This document shows positions 17,860-26,180 of a DNA stretch of 64,000 nucleotides, in pieces (position 1 is the first letter of the stretch; the number at the start of each line of letters is the position of its first letter). Source of the DNA: Ferrovibrio sp. (lineage in GTDB: Bacteria > Pseudomonadota > Alphaproteobacteria > Ferrovibrionales > Ferrovibrionaceae); contig NZ_JAHBYG010000008.1 of NCBI RefSeq assembly GCF_019636075.1, positions 1-64,000 of the forward strand. The letters run 5' to 3'. The notes under the pieces are model-generated. The model was given only the letters and a program-made list of their open reading frames with translations, ran no database searches and was not told the origin of the DNA. The position numbers and the translations under genes were made by a program.

Positions 17860-18972
17860 TTACGACCCCTTCACCACGGGGGCGGGCGCCGTGGCGGGCC
17901 GCACATATTGTCCGTTGCGCAATTTCTGCACGCCTTCGGTCACGATCTTGTCGTCACGATCCAGGCCTTCCAGGATTTCCACCTGGCCGTCGCGGCGCAG
18001 GCCGATGCGCAGCTTGGTTTGCACGGCGCGGCCATCCGCCACTCGGAAGGCGTAGATGTCGCGGCCCGAAGGCACCAAGGCGGTTTCCGGCACCAGAATG
18101 GCGTTGTTGCGTTCTTCCACGATCAGGGTTACGCGGGCAAACATGCCGGGATTGAGCTGGCGCTCGGGATTGGGCAGGCGGGCGCGCAGTATCGCAGCGC
18201 GGCCATTGGGATCGAAAGCGGGATCGATGGCGTAGACCTTGCCATCGAAGGTCTTGCCGGGAATGGCATCCAGCCGCACGCGGATTGCCTGGTTCACGGC
18301 GACGAGCTGCGAATGCACCTCGGGAATGCGGAAATCCACCTTCAACTGATCCAGGCTTTCCACGTTCACCAACGCCTGGCCGGGATTGACGTAATCGCCC
18401 ACGCTGACCTGGCGCAGACCCAGCACGCCATCGAACGGCGCCAGCAGGGTGCTTTTGTCCAGCGTCGCCTGGGCCAGTGCCAGAGCGGCTTCGTCGGCTG
18501 AAAGCTTGGCGATGGTTTCGTCGCGCGCCCGCTGGGTGCCGGCGCCCTTGCCATAGAGTTCCTCGGCGCGGCTATGGTTGGCCCGGCTGAGCGCGATGCT
18601 GGCCTTGGCCTGGTTCACCTGGGCGCGGGCGATGGCGGCATCCAGCCGCACCAGCGGCGTGCCGCGCTTCACCGGCTGGCCTTCCTCGAACAGGATTTCG
18701 CTGATCCGACCGGCAATCTCAGGACGCAGAATCACCGATTCATTAGAGCGCAGGCTGCCGACCGCCTCGATCTGGTCGCGCACCCGACCAAGCGTTACCT
18801 GGCGAATTTCTACTGCAATGGGGGCTTGCTGGCTGCCCTGCTGGGGCGCGCCGGGCGCCGAGGCGGCTGCGGTGGGCGCCAGCTTTTCGCGGATTTCAGG
18901 CCCATAAAGCCACCATCCGGCACCGCCTGCCACGGCAAGCGCCAATACACCGATACCAATGATCCTGCTCAT
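17860..18972 (-). CDS. RND efflux periplasmic adaptor (membrane fusion protein)
   Basis: A 370-residue adaptor that links the RND pump to the outer-membrane channel. An N-terminal helix (about 5-25) anchors or exports it. The lipoyl/hairpin region follows: GSLRSNESVILRPEIAGRI, then a coiled hairpin rich in A, Q and E (about 105-160), then LDKSTLLAPFDGVLGLRQVSVGDYVNPGQ. Beta-barrel and membrane-proximal domains complete it. It is the first gene of the pump operon, 3 bases ahead of the transporter gene. The 211 bases upstream carry an 18-bp tandem repeat and an inverted repeat that may bind a regulator. No regulator gene is adjacent. Confidence 0.92.
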   Translation of the reverse strand: MSRIIGIGVLALAVAGGAGWWLYGPEIREKLAPTAAASAPGAPQQGSQQAPIAVEIRQVTLGRVRDQIEAVGSLRSNESVILRPEIAGRISEILFEEGQPVKRGTPLVRLDAAIARAQVNQAKASIALSRANHSRAEELYGKGAGTQRARDETIAKLSADEAALALAQATLDKSTLLAPFDGVLGLRQVSVGDYVNPGQALVNVESLDQLKVDFRIPEVHSQLVAVNQAIRVRLDAIPGKTFDGKVYAIDPAFDPNGRAAILRARLPNPERQLNPGMFARVTLIVEERNNAILVPETALVPSGRDIYAFRVADGRAVQTKLRIGLRRDGQVEILEGLDRDDKIVTEGVQKLRNGQYVRPATAPAPVVKGS

Positions 18973-19032
18973 CGACTGCCTGCGTCAACGTTCGTTTGGG
19001 GGAGTTTTCGTGGAACGGCGCTTTTGGAGCGC

Positions 19033-19068
19033 CTTGTACTCACAGGGATACTTGTACTCGCAGGGATA
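19033..19068. repeat. 18-bp tandem direct repeat upstream of the RND operon
   Basis: Two head-to-tail copies of CTTGTACTCRCAGGGATA (19033-19050 and 19051-19068) differ at one base. They end 61 bases ahead of the adaptor start codon, where an operator or promoter would be expected. There is no gene over them. Confidence 0.75.
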
Positions 19069-19081
19069 ATAGCCCGGGTGG

Positions 19082-19106
19082 TGGAATTTAGCGAAGGCTA
19101 ATTCCA
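19082..19106. promoter_or_regulatory. Inverted repeat upstream of the RND operon
   Basis: TGGAATTTAGC and GCTAATTCCA are inverted copies with one bulged base around a GAAG loop. It sits beside the 18-bp tandem repeats. It could be an operator, or the terminator of the ATP-grasp gene read on the minus strand, though no clear U-tract follows. Confidence 0.4.
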
Positions 19107-19183
19107 GGGCCGGCGGTCACGTATGCGATAACCCTTAAAACGATAGTTTGGGGAAATATCGATATAATTTGTAAATAACGATT

Positions 19184-20920
19184 TTATCGATTGCCGCCGA
19201 CAGGGAAAGGCAAGGCCGGATCGTCGTCGGTGGCGGCGGTGCTTACCACCTGGGGCCGCGCGGCATTGAGCGCCTGGCTAAGCACCTGGCTGGATACCTC
19301 GGCGGCGATACGCGAGGCGATTTCGCCCGATACCTGGGCGGCCACCTTGGCGGCAACCTGGGCGGCGATCTGGGCCGGCGAGGGGGCGCCGCCCGGCAGC
19401 GCCAACCCGGCCGCTGCCAGGGCGGGCAGCGCGGCAATGACGGCTTCCGGCGCCGAGGCCTGGCCTGGCTTGCCTTCCATGCGGCGGATGAATTCCTGCA
19501 TGATGCGGCGATAGAGTTCGTCCTTCAGCACGGCGTCTTCTTCGCCCTGATTGATCGAGGGGTTGTCGTTCACCTCGATCACCACCACGCCCTTCGGGGT
19601 CTGCTTCAGGTCCACGCCATACAGGCCGTCGCCGATAAGGCTGGCGGCTTTCAGCGCCATCTGTACGATCTCGGCCGGCGCATCCTCCACCTTGATGGTG
19701 CGGAAGCCGCCTTCGGTGAAGCGGCCGCCTTCGCCATGCTTCACCACCTGCCAATGGCCGCGCGACATGAAATACTGGCAGGCGAAAATCGCCTCGCCGC
19801 GCAGGATGCCGATGCGCCAGTCGAAATCGGTATAAAGGTATTCCTGCGCCAGGATCACGTCTGACTCGCGCAGCAGCCGGTTGGCTTCATCCAGCAATTG
19901 CTGGCGGTTGGCCGCCTTCACGATGCCGCGCGAGAAGCTGCCATCGGGAATCTTGAGGATGATCGGGTAGGGGATTTCCTGTTCCACCGCTTCGATGCCG
20001 CTCTTATCCAGCACCACGGTTTTCGGCGTGGGAATCTTGTTGGCCTTGAGCAATTCGGCCAGATAAACCTTGTTGGTGCAGCGCAGGATCGAGGTGGGAT
20101 CGTCGATCACCGCCATGCCTTCATTCTCCGCGCGTTTGGCGAAGCGGTAGGTATGGTGATCCAGCGCCGTGGTCTCGCGGATGAACAGGCCGTCATATTC
20201 GGCGAGTTCGGAATAATCCTTCTTCTCGATAAGCTCTACATCCACGCCCATCTGTTCGCCGATGCGGATGAATTTCTGCAATGTGCGGCGATCGGAAGGG
20301 GGCAGCGCCTCGGCCGGATTATGCAACACCGCCAGGCTGTATTTCGCCACGCTCTTGGCCTTGGGCGTGCGCCAGCCGGCGCGTGTATAGGCATCCAGCG
20401 TTTTCTCGAAGAATTCCTGCTGTTCGGGCTTGAGGTCCGACAGCGACATCGGGCGGATCGAGGCGATATGCCAGCCATCCTCGGGCGAGATGTTCAGCTT
20501 GAGCATCGGACAGCGGAATTCGTCGAACACCCGGCGCGCCAGGTCGGGAAAGCGCAGATCGTCGGTGCGGCCGAAAAACACATGCAGCGTGAAGGGCGCG
20601 GTGGGCATCATCACCAGCTTCTTCAATTGCTGCGCCAGCAATTCGTCCAGTTCGGGCAGGGTGTGGGTGTAGATGCTGCGCTCGCGCAGTTCCAGGATGG
20701 TTTTGACCCCGGGGATCACCTTCTGGTTCCGGGCTTCCGCCAGCAGCGAGCAGTAATAGCCATAGCCCAGATAGGAATAGTCTTTCGACAGATTGATGAT
20801 CTTGGCGCGCTTGTCCTGCACCAGCTCGGGCCGGGTGATGTATTCGCGGTTGTTCAGCACCAGGCAACCGGGGTTGCGGTAGCGGAAATGCGTCTTGCGT
20901 TCGACGATGATGATATGCAT
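19184..20920 (-). CDS. RimK-like ATP-grasp ligase with RLAN-type N-terminal domain
   Basis: A 578-residue enzyme predicted to form amide bonds between an amino acid or peptide and a carboxylate using ATP. Residues 1 to about 215 match the layout of the RimK-like ATP-grasp N-terminal domain (opening HIIIVERKTHFRYRNPGC). From about 220 to 480 is the ATP-grasp fold: YDGLFIRETTALDHHTYRFA, IPTPKTVVLDKSG, YPIILKIPDGSFSRGIVKA (nucleotide-binding lysine and glycine loop) and the metal-binding VIEVNDNPSINQGEED near 450. Residues after about 490 form an unusual tail of Ala/Val/Gln helix (AQIAAQVAAKVAAQV). A GNAT acetyltransferase gene is 12 bases upstream, and such pairs have been predicted to make small peptides or modify proteins. 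The product is unknown. Confidence 0.85.
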   Translation of the reverse strand: MHIIIVERKTHFRYRNPGCLVLNNREYITRPELVQDKRAKIINLSKDYSYLGYGYYCSLLAEARNQKVIPGVKTILELRERSIYTHTLPELDELLAQQLKKLVMMPTAPFTLHVFFGRTDDLRFPDLARRVFDEFRCPMLKLNISPEDGWHIASIRPMSLSDLKPEQQEFFEKTLDAYTRAGWRTPKAKSVAKYSLAVLHNPAEALPPSDRRTLQKFIRIGEQMGVDVELIEKKDYSELAEYDGLFIRETTALDHHTYRFAKRAENEGMAVIDDPTSILRCTNKVYLAELLKANKIPTPKTVVLDKSGIEAVEQEIPYPIILKIPDGSFSRGIVKAANRQQLLDEANRLLRESDVILAQEYLYTDFDWRIGILRGEAIFACQYFMSRGHWQVVKHGEGGRFTEGGFRTIKVEDAPAEIVQMALKAASLIGDGLYGVDLKQTPKGVVVIEVNDNPSINQGEEDAVLKDELYRRIMQEFIRRMEGKPGQASAPEAVIAALPALAAAGLALPGGAPSPAQIAAQVAAKVAAQVSGEIASRIAAEVSSQVLSQALNAARPQVVSTAATDDDPALPFPVGGNR

Positions 20921-20932
20921 CGGATGGTCGTC

Positions 20933-21535
20933 TCAGTTTGATCCGGGGCGGGGTGCGAGGGGCTTGGCCAGACGCAGGGCGTCGGCGCCATCCTCGTAAT
21001 ACCCGCTCACCCGGGCGAATATCTCATAACCCGATTCTTCGTAGAGCGCGAGGGCGGCGCGGTTGTTGATCGAAACTTCCAACCGCATTTCCCGTGCGCC
21101 GTTTTTTTGGGCAGCGATTTCCATATGGCGCAGCAAGCGGCGGGCCAGCCCCTGGCCGCGTGCCGCCGGATGCACGGCAATCGAATAGAGCCGCGCCGCC
21201 GGGCTGTCTTGCCTGGTATAAACCACGGCGGCGCCGAGCAGGCCGCCATCCGGGCCTGAACCCAGGCCTGAATTCGGGCCTGAACCCAGGCCTGAACCCG
21301 GGCCTGGCACAACGGCGATTTGCGCGCGCGGATTGCCCAGCGCGCGGCGGAAGGCGCGGCGCGACATACGGTCGCTTTGGAAACAGGTATTCTCCAAAAC
21401 CAGCAATGCCTCCAGATCGTTGGCCTTGGCTGGGCGGATCCCCAGCGTAATCTGCTGCGCAGCCTGGGACGCAGCCTGACCCTTGCCGTTTGCGCGCTGC
21501 CTGCCTAAGGCTTGTCTATTGCGGGCGGAAACCAT
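20933..21535 (-). CDS. GNAT-family N-acetyltransferase
   Basis: A protein of about 200 residues with a GCN5-related acetyltransferase fold (about residues 30-190). The acetyl-CoA binding motif is visible in LYSIAVHPAARGQGLARRLLRHME, followed by MRLEVSINNRAALALYEESGYEIFARVSGYYEDG, a RimI-like ending. The acceptor is unknown. It is the first gene of a pair with the ATP-grasp ligase, 12 bases apart. A glycine/serine insert (about residues 77-95) is encoded by a 12-bp tandem repeat and falls in a surface loop ahead of the acetyl-CoA motif. The start is uncertain. The frame opens at 21571, but the ATG at 21535 is used because the divergent gene begins at 21534. Residues before about 28 match no known part of the fold. 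Confidence 0.75.
   Translation of the reverse strand: MVSARNRQALGRQRANGKGQAASQAAQQITLGIRPAKANDLEALLVLENTCFQSDRMSRRAFRRALGNPRAQIAVVPGPGSGLGSGPNSGLGSGPDGGLLGAAVVYTRQDSPAARLYSIAVHPAARGQGLARRLLRHMEIAAQKNGAREMRLEVSINNRAALALYEESGYEIFARVSGYYEDGADALRLAKPLAPRPGSN
21252..21307. repeat. 12-bp tandem repeat inside the GNAT gene
   Basis: Nearly five copies of a 12-bp unit (RGGCCTGAAYYC, alternating to give a 24-bp period) run head to tail. Unit pairs are 21252-21275 and 21276-21299, with a partial copy after. The repeat is in frame and codes for a Gly/Ser/Leu/Pro loop, so copy number could change without breaking the protein. Confidence 0.85.
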
Positions 21536-21911
21536 GAAAGCCACGACCATGAACAAAACATGTGGGCGCAACGCTTATCATAGCCTGCCGCGAAACAAAG
21601 GCGTTTTTGCGGCAGGCTTGTTATTTTCCGCTATCGTCGGCGCGGCTATCGCGGGCGGGGCTGTTGCCGCCGGCCCCAATATCGACGAACGCCCCTGCCG
21701 CTCGCAGGATGCCTATTGCCGGGGCTATGTGGCCGGTATCCTGGATAGCCTGCGGATATCCGGCAAGGTCTGCCTGCCCGATGCGGTGCCGCCGCCCCGG
21801 GTGGAATTCATCGTACGCGACTGGCTGGCGCTGAATCCCAGCCTGGTGTCTCGCTCCGGCGCCGAACTGATTGCCGGCGCCCTGGAAAAATCGTTTCCGT
21901 GCAAACGATAA
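21534..21911 (+). CDS. Secreted Rap1a/Tai-like protein
   Basis: A 125-residue protein with an N-terminal hydrophobic segment (GVFAAGLLFSAIVGAAIAGGAVAAG, read across residues 23-47) that is a signal peptide or anchor. The mature domain (about 52-125) carries CRSQDAYCRGYVAGILDSLR, KVCLPDAVPPPRVEFIVRDW and a terminal AGALEKSFPCKR. The four cysteines and the GYVxGxxD / VCLPD pattern match the Rap1a/Tai fold. In Serratia, Rap1a proteins protect against type VI amidase toxins. No type VI or amidase gene is near, so a defence role is only a possibility. It is divergent to the GNAT gene with abutting starts. An internal ATG at 21549 is an alternative start. Confidence 0.7.
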   Translation: MKATTMNKTCGRNAYHSLPRNKGVFAAGLLFSAIVGAAIAGGAVAAGPNIDERPCRSQDAYCRGYVAGILDSLRISGKVCLPDAVPPPRVEFIVRDWLALNPSLVSRSGAELIAGALEKSFPCKR

Positions 21912-21992
21912 GCCGGTACGGAAGGGCTATGGCTTTCCCCCGGGGCGGTAATTTTCTATGGTGACGCGGCTTGTTGGCTGGGAAGGCCCCGT

Positions 21993-22634
21993 ATGCTGGT
22001 TTTGATCGATAATTACGATAGTTTCACCTGGAACCTGGTGCATTACTTCGGGATGCTGGGCCAGCGGGTGGAGGTTATCCGCAACGACGAGAAGTCGGTG
22101 GCCGAGGTGATGGCCCTGAATCCCAAGGGGGTGGTGCTGTCGCCTGGCCCCTGCGACCCCGACCGCGCCGGCATCTGCCTGGAGTTGATCGGTGCTGCGG
22201 CCGAGAAAGTACCGGTTTTCGGCGTATGCCTTGGGCATCAGGCGATCGGCCAGGCCTTCGGCGGCCAGGTGGTGCGGGCGCCGCAACCGCTGCATGGCAA
22301 GCTGAGCCGCATCCGGCACGACAATACCGGCGTATTCGCCGGCCTGCCGCAGGATTTCCTGGTCACGCGCTATCACTCGCTTACGGTGGCGCCGGAAAGC
22401 CTGCCCAATTCGCTGCGCGCCAATGCCCATGCTGAAGATGGCGTGGTGATGGGCCTGGCCCATGCCGCCCTGCCGATCCATGGCGTGCAGTTTCACCCGG
22501 AAAGCATCGCCTCCGAACATGGCCTGGCCATGCTGGCGAATTTCCTGCGTCAATGCGGCCTGAGCGTGGATGAAGAGGCGCTGGCGCGCTTCAATCCGGC
22601 CGGCAATATTTCTGGCGGGAAGGCCGCAGCATGA
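21993..22634 (+). CDS. trpG: Anthranilate synthase glutamine amidotransferase subunit
   Basis: A 213-residue class I glutamine amidotransferase that supplies ammonia from glutamine to TrpE for anthranilate synthesis, the first step of tryptophan formation. It opens [19 protein letters not shown], has the catalytic cysteine in [17 protein letters not shown] (about residue 79), and has the catalytic His/Glu in [15 protein letters not shown] near 170. First gene of trpG-trpD-trpC-moaC-moeA, with an ATGA overlap into trpD. trpE is not in the window. It may also serve folate synthesis (PabA role), since alphaproteobacteria often share this subunit. Confidence 0.95.
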   Translation: MLVLIDNYDSFTWNLVHYFGMLGQRVEVIRNDEKSVAEVMALNPKGVVLSPGPCDPDRAGICLELIGAAAEKVPVFGVCLGHQAIGQAFGGQVVRAPQPLHGKLSRIRHDNTGVFAGLPQDFLVTRYHSLTVAPESLPNSLRANAHAEDGVVMGLAHAALPIHGVQFHPESIASEHGLAMLANFLRQCGLSVDEEALARFNPAGNISGGKAAA

Positions 22635-23689
22635 CCGATCCGCGTAACGATGTGGCTGAATTCAAACGCCTGCTCGGCCAGGTGGCCGGCGGGGCCCGGT
22701 TGAATGTGGATGATGCCCGCCAGGCTTTCGATATCATGATGTCGGGCAATGCCACGCCCTCGCAGATGGGCGCCTTTCTGATGGCGCTGCGGGTGCGCGG
22801 CGAGACCGTGGACGAAATCACCGGCGGCGCCCAGACCTTGCGTGCCAAGGTGCTGGGCGTGAAGGCGCCGGCCGGCGCCATCGATATCGTGGGCACCGGC
22901 GGCGATGCCAAGGGCACCTGGAATGTTTCCACCTGCTCGTCGCTGGTGGTTGCGGCCAGCGGCGTGCCGGTGGCCAAGCATGGCAACCGTGCGCTGTCGT
23001 CCAAGACCGGCGCCGCCGATGTGCTGACGGCTTTGGGTGTGAACATCGATTGCGACCTGCGGCTGATCGAGCGCGCGATTGCCGAGGCCGGGGTGGGCTT
23101 CATGATGGCGCCGCGCCATCACGGTGCCATGCGCCATGTCGGCCCCACCCGCGTGGAGCTGGGCACCCGCACGATCTTCAATCTGCTTGGTCCGCTTTCC
23201 AACCCGGCCGCCGTGAAGCGGCAATTGCTGGGCGTGTTCGCCCGCGAATGGGTGGAGCCGCTGGCCCAGGTGATGGGCAAGCTGGGTTCGGAGCGGGTCT
23301 GGGTGATGCATGGCTCGGACGGGCTGGATGAAATCACGCTGACCGGCCCCACCTATGTGTCGGAACTCAAGGATGGCAAGGTGGCATCCTTCGAGATCGC
23401 GCCCGAGGATGCCGGCCTGTCGCGGGTGAAGTTCGAGGAGCTCAAGGGCGACGATCCCACCACCAATGCCGTGGCCTTGCGCGCGGTGCTGAACGGTGCA
23501 AAGGGTGCGTTCCGCGATATCGTGCTGTTCAATTCGGCGGCTGCCCTGGTGATTGCCGGCAAGGCCGCCGACCTCAAGGCCGGCGTGGCGCTCGCCGCCG
23601 AAGCCATCGACAGCGGCAAGGCCCGTGCGGTGTTGGCCAAGCTGATCGAAATCACCCATGCGGCACCGCCGCCGGCCGAAGAAGAATGA
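22631..23689 (+). CDS. trpD: Anthranilate phosphoribosyltransferase
   Basis: A 352-residue cytosolic enzyme that joins anthranilate to PRPP, the second committed step of tryptophan synthesis. Signatures: [20 protein letters not shown] (PRPP loop, about 91-110), [18 protein letters not shown], and the anthranilate site [20 protein letters not shown]. Length is normal. It overlaps trpG and trpC by four bases each (ATGA), so translation is coupled. Confidence 0.96.
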   Translation: MTDPRNDVAEFKRLLGQVAGGARLNVDDARQAFDIMMSGNATPSQMGAFLMALRVRGETVDEITGGAQTLRAKVLGVKAPAGAIDIVGTGGDAKGTWNVSTCSSLVVAASGVPVAKHGNRALSSKTGAADVLTALGVNIDCDLRLIERAIAEAGVGFMMAPRHHGAMRHVGPTRVELGTRTIFNLLGPLSNPAAVKRQLLGVFAREWVEPLAQVMGKLGSERVWVMHGSDGLDEITLTGPTYVSELKDGKVASFEIAPEDAGLSRVKFEELKGDDPTTNAVALRAVLNGAKGAFRDIVLFNSAAALVIAGKAADLKAGVALAAEAIDSGKARAVLAKLIEITHAAPPPAEEE

Positions 23690-24489
23690 CCGACATTCTG
23701 GAAAAAATTTGCGCCGACAAGCGCGTGCACATCGCCGCCAGCAAGGCGGCAAAGGCTCTGTCTGCCGTAGAAGCCGAGGCAGGGGCCACGGCCAAGCCGC
23801 GCGGCTTTCATCAGGCGCTGAAGGCAACGGTGGCGGGCGGCGGCTATGGCCTGATTGCCGAGATCAAGAAGGCTTCGCCGTCGAAGGGCCTGATCCGCGC
23901 CGATTTCGATCCGGCCAGCCTGGCACGCGCCTACCGCGCCGGCGGCGCAAGCTGCCTCAGCGTGCTGACCGACATGCCGTATTTCCAGGGCCACGACGAT
24001 TACCTGCGCCAGGTGCGCGCCGCCGTCGATCTGCCGATCATCCGCAAGGATTTCATGCTCGACCCCTATCAGGTGGCCGAGGCCCGCGCGCTGGGCGCCG
24101 ATTGCATCCTGCTGATCATGGCGTGTTTAAGCGATGCCCAGGCCGCCGAGCTTGAGGATGCGGCGATCCGTTGGGGCCTGGATGTGCTGGTGGAAGTGCA
24201 TGATGCCGCCGAAACCGAACGGGCGCTGAAACTGAAATCCCGCCTGCTGGGCGTGAACAACCGCAATCTCAAAACCCTCAGCGTCGATCTCGCCACTACC
24301 GAGGCTTTGGCTGCCCTGGTGCCGGCGGGCTACACGCTGGTGAGTGAATCCGGCCTGTATGAAAAGGCCGATCTGGAGCGCATGGCGAAGGTGGGCGCAA
24401 GCTGCTTCCTGGTCGGCGAAAGCCTGATGCGCCAGGCCGATGTGGAAGCCGCCACGCGATTGCTGCTGACGGGCAAGAAGGCAGCCTGA
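23686..24489 (+). CDS. trpC: Indole-3-glycerol phosphate synthase
   Basis: A 267-residue TIM-barrel enzyme that closes the indole ring from carboxyphenylamino-deoxyribulose phosphate. It shows [19 protein letters not shown] with the catalytic Glu and Lys, [49 protein letters not shown] and [14 protein letters not shown]. It is a single-function protein, not fused to TrpF. It overlaps trpD by ATGA and its stop directly abuts the moaC start. Confidence 0.96.
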   Translation: MTDILEKICADKRVHIAASKAAKALSAVEAEAGATAKPRGFHQALKATVAGGGYGLIAEIKKASPSKGLIRADFDPASLARAYRAGGASCLSVLTDMPYFQGHDDYLRQVRAAVDLPIIRKDFMLDPYQVAEARALGADCILLIMACLSDAQAAELEDAAIRWGLDVLVEVHDAAETERALKLKSRLLGVNNRNLKTLSVDLATTEALAALVPAGYTLVSESGLYEKADLERMAKVGASCFLVGESLMRQADVEAATRLLLTGKKAA

Positions 24490-24981
24490 ATGGCTTCGCG
24501 CAAGACAGCATCGCTCACCCATCTGGATGCCGCAGGCAACGCCCATATGGTGGATGTGTCGGAGAAGGCGGAAACCGAGCGCGTGGCCGTTGCCGGCTGC
24601 CGGGTGAAGATGCTGCCTGCCACGCTGAAACTGATCCTGTCTGGCAACGCGCCGAAAGGCGATGTGCTGGCCACTGCGCGCATCGCCGGCATCATGGCCG
24701 CCAAGCGCACCCATGAACTGATCCCGCTCTGCCATCCGCTGGCATTGAGCAAGGTGACGGTGGAATTGACGCCCAAGCGCAAGGATAGCTGCATCGAGAT
24801 CACCGCCACTTGCAAGCTGAAAGGCCGCACCGGCGTGGAGATGGAAGCCCTGACCGCTGCCAGCGTGGCGGCTCTGACTTTGTATGACATGGTGAAGGCG
24901 GTGGACCGCGCCATGCAGATTACTGATATTAGGCTGCTGCATAAATCCGGCGGCAAGTCCGGCGTTTTCGAGGCGCGATGA
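24490..24981 (+). CDS. moaC: Cyclic pyranopterin monophosphate synthase
   Basis: A 163-residue molybdenum-cofactor enzyme acting after MoaA to make cyclic pyranopterin monophosphate. It has the diagnostic [20 protein letters not shown] (about 72-91) and [20 protein letters not shown] with the catalytic lysine soon after (VKAVD). It starts on the base after the trpC stop and overlaps moeA by ATGA. Linkage of trp and moa genes is common in alphaproteobacteria. Confidence 0.96.
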   Translation: MASRKTASLTHLDAAGNAHMVDVSEKAETERVAVAGCRVKMLPATLKLILSGNAPKGDVLATARIAGIMAAKRTHELIPLCHPLALSKVTVELTPKRKDSCIEITATCKLKGRTGVEMEALTAASVAALTLYDMVKAVDRAMQITDIRLLHKSGGKSGVFEAR

Positions 24982-26180
24982 TCCCCGTTGCCGAAGCCCG
25001 CACCCGCATTGTCTCCGCCTTGCCGAAGATGGCGGCGGAAACCGTTGCGCTGACCGCCGCCCATGGCCGCGTGTTGGCGGAAGGAGTGTCAGCGCGGCGC
25101 ACCCAGCCGCCCTTTGCCGTCAGTGCCATGGATGGCTGGGCGGCGCGCCATGTCGACCTGGCGAATAAACTGAAACCCATCGGCAGCGTGGCGGCCGGCG
25201 GTCGGTTCGCGGGCAAGGTCGGTGCGGGCGAAACCGTTCGTATTTTCACCGGCGCGCCTTTGCCCGATGGCGCCGATGCCATCGTGATTCAGGAAGATGC
25301 CGATCTCGGGCCCGATGGCCTGCTGAGTGTGCGCGAGATGCCGAAGCCCGGGCAATGGATCCGCCGCGCCGGGCTGGATTTTGCCGAAGGCGATGAATTG
25401 CTGCCTATCGGGCGCCAACTCGGCCCCGCCGATATCGCATTGGCCGCGGCGATGAACCGGCCCTGGCTGGCGGTGCGCCGTAAGCCGCGCCTGGCGGTGC
25501 TGGCCACGGGCGACGAATTGGCGCGGCCGGGCGATCCGATCGGGCCGAACCAGATCGTGAGTTCCAACAATCTCGGGCTATGCGCCTTGATTGCGGCTTG
25601 CGGCGGCGAGGCGGTCGATCTCGGCATCGCGCGCGACACTGAGGCAGACTTGCGCGAAAAGGCCGAGGCTGCGCGCGGCTGCGATATGCTGCTGACGCTC
25701 GGCGGCGCCAGCGTGGGCGAGCATGACCTGATTCACAAAGTGTTGGGCTCGGGCGGCGCCGGCATAGATTTCTGGCGCATTGCGATGCGGCCGGGCAAGC
25801 CGCTGATGTTCGGCCGCGCGGCCCTGAGTTTCGGAGACATGCCGCTGCTCGGCCTGCCGGGCAATCCGGTTTCCGCGCTGGTTTGCGCGCTGCTGTTCGT
25901 GAAGCCTGCCATCCGGGCCATGCTGGGCCAGGACTGGACTTTGCAGCCCGAGATCGCTCTGGCCGCCGAAGCATTGGGCGCCAACGACAAGCGCGAGGAT
26001 TACTTGCGCGCCAAGCTGGAAACCGATGATAAGGGCCGGCTGCTGGCGCGGCCGTTTGCGCGGCAGGATAGTTCCATGCTGCGGTTGTTGTCGGATGCCG
26101 ATTGCCTGGTGATCCGCCCGCCGTTGGCACCGCCCGTGGCAGCCGGCGAGCCGGTGCCGTTTCTGAGGATGGCGCTGTGA
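24978..26180 (+). CDS. moeA: Molybdopterin molybdenumtransferase
   Basis: A 400-residue enzyme that inserts molybdate into adenylated molybdopterin. The N-terminal domain has [20 protein letters not shown] and [19 protein letters not shown]. The MoeA/MogA-like domain has [37 protein letters not shown] and [21 protein letters not shown]. The C-terminal domain IV is shortened but present. It overlaps moaC (ATGA) and the following hydrolase gene (GTGA). Confidence 0.95.
   Translation: MIPVAEARTRIVSALPKMAAETVALTAAHGRVLAEGVSARRTQPPFAVSAMDGWAARHVDLANKLKPIGSVAAGGRFAGKVGAGETVRIFTGAPLPDGADAIVIQEDADLGPDGLLSVREMPKPGQWIRRAGLDFAEGDELLPIGRQLGPADIALAAAMNRPWLAVRRKPRLAVLATGDELARPGDPIGPNQIVSSNNLGLCALIAACGGEAVDLGIARDTEADLREKAEAARGCDMLLTLGGASVGEHDLIHKVLGSGGAGIDFWRIAMRPGKPLMFGRAALSFGDMPLLGLPGNPVSALVCALLFVKPAIRAMLGQDWTLQPEIALAAEALGANDKREDYLRAKLETDDKGRLLARPFARQDSSMLRLLSDADCLVIRPPLAPPVAAGEPVPFLRMAL

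Noticed and set aside
15631..18501. Plus-strand open frame of 956 codons across the RND genes
   Set aside because: Antisense shadow of the transporter and adaptor genes, with His/Gly/Gln-rich low-complexity translation.
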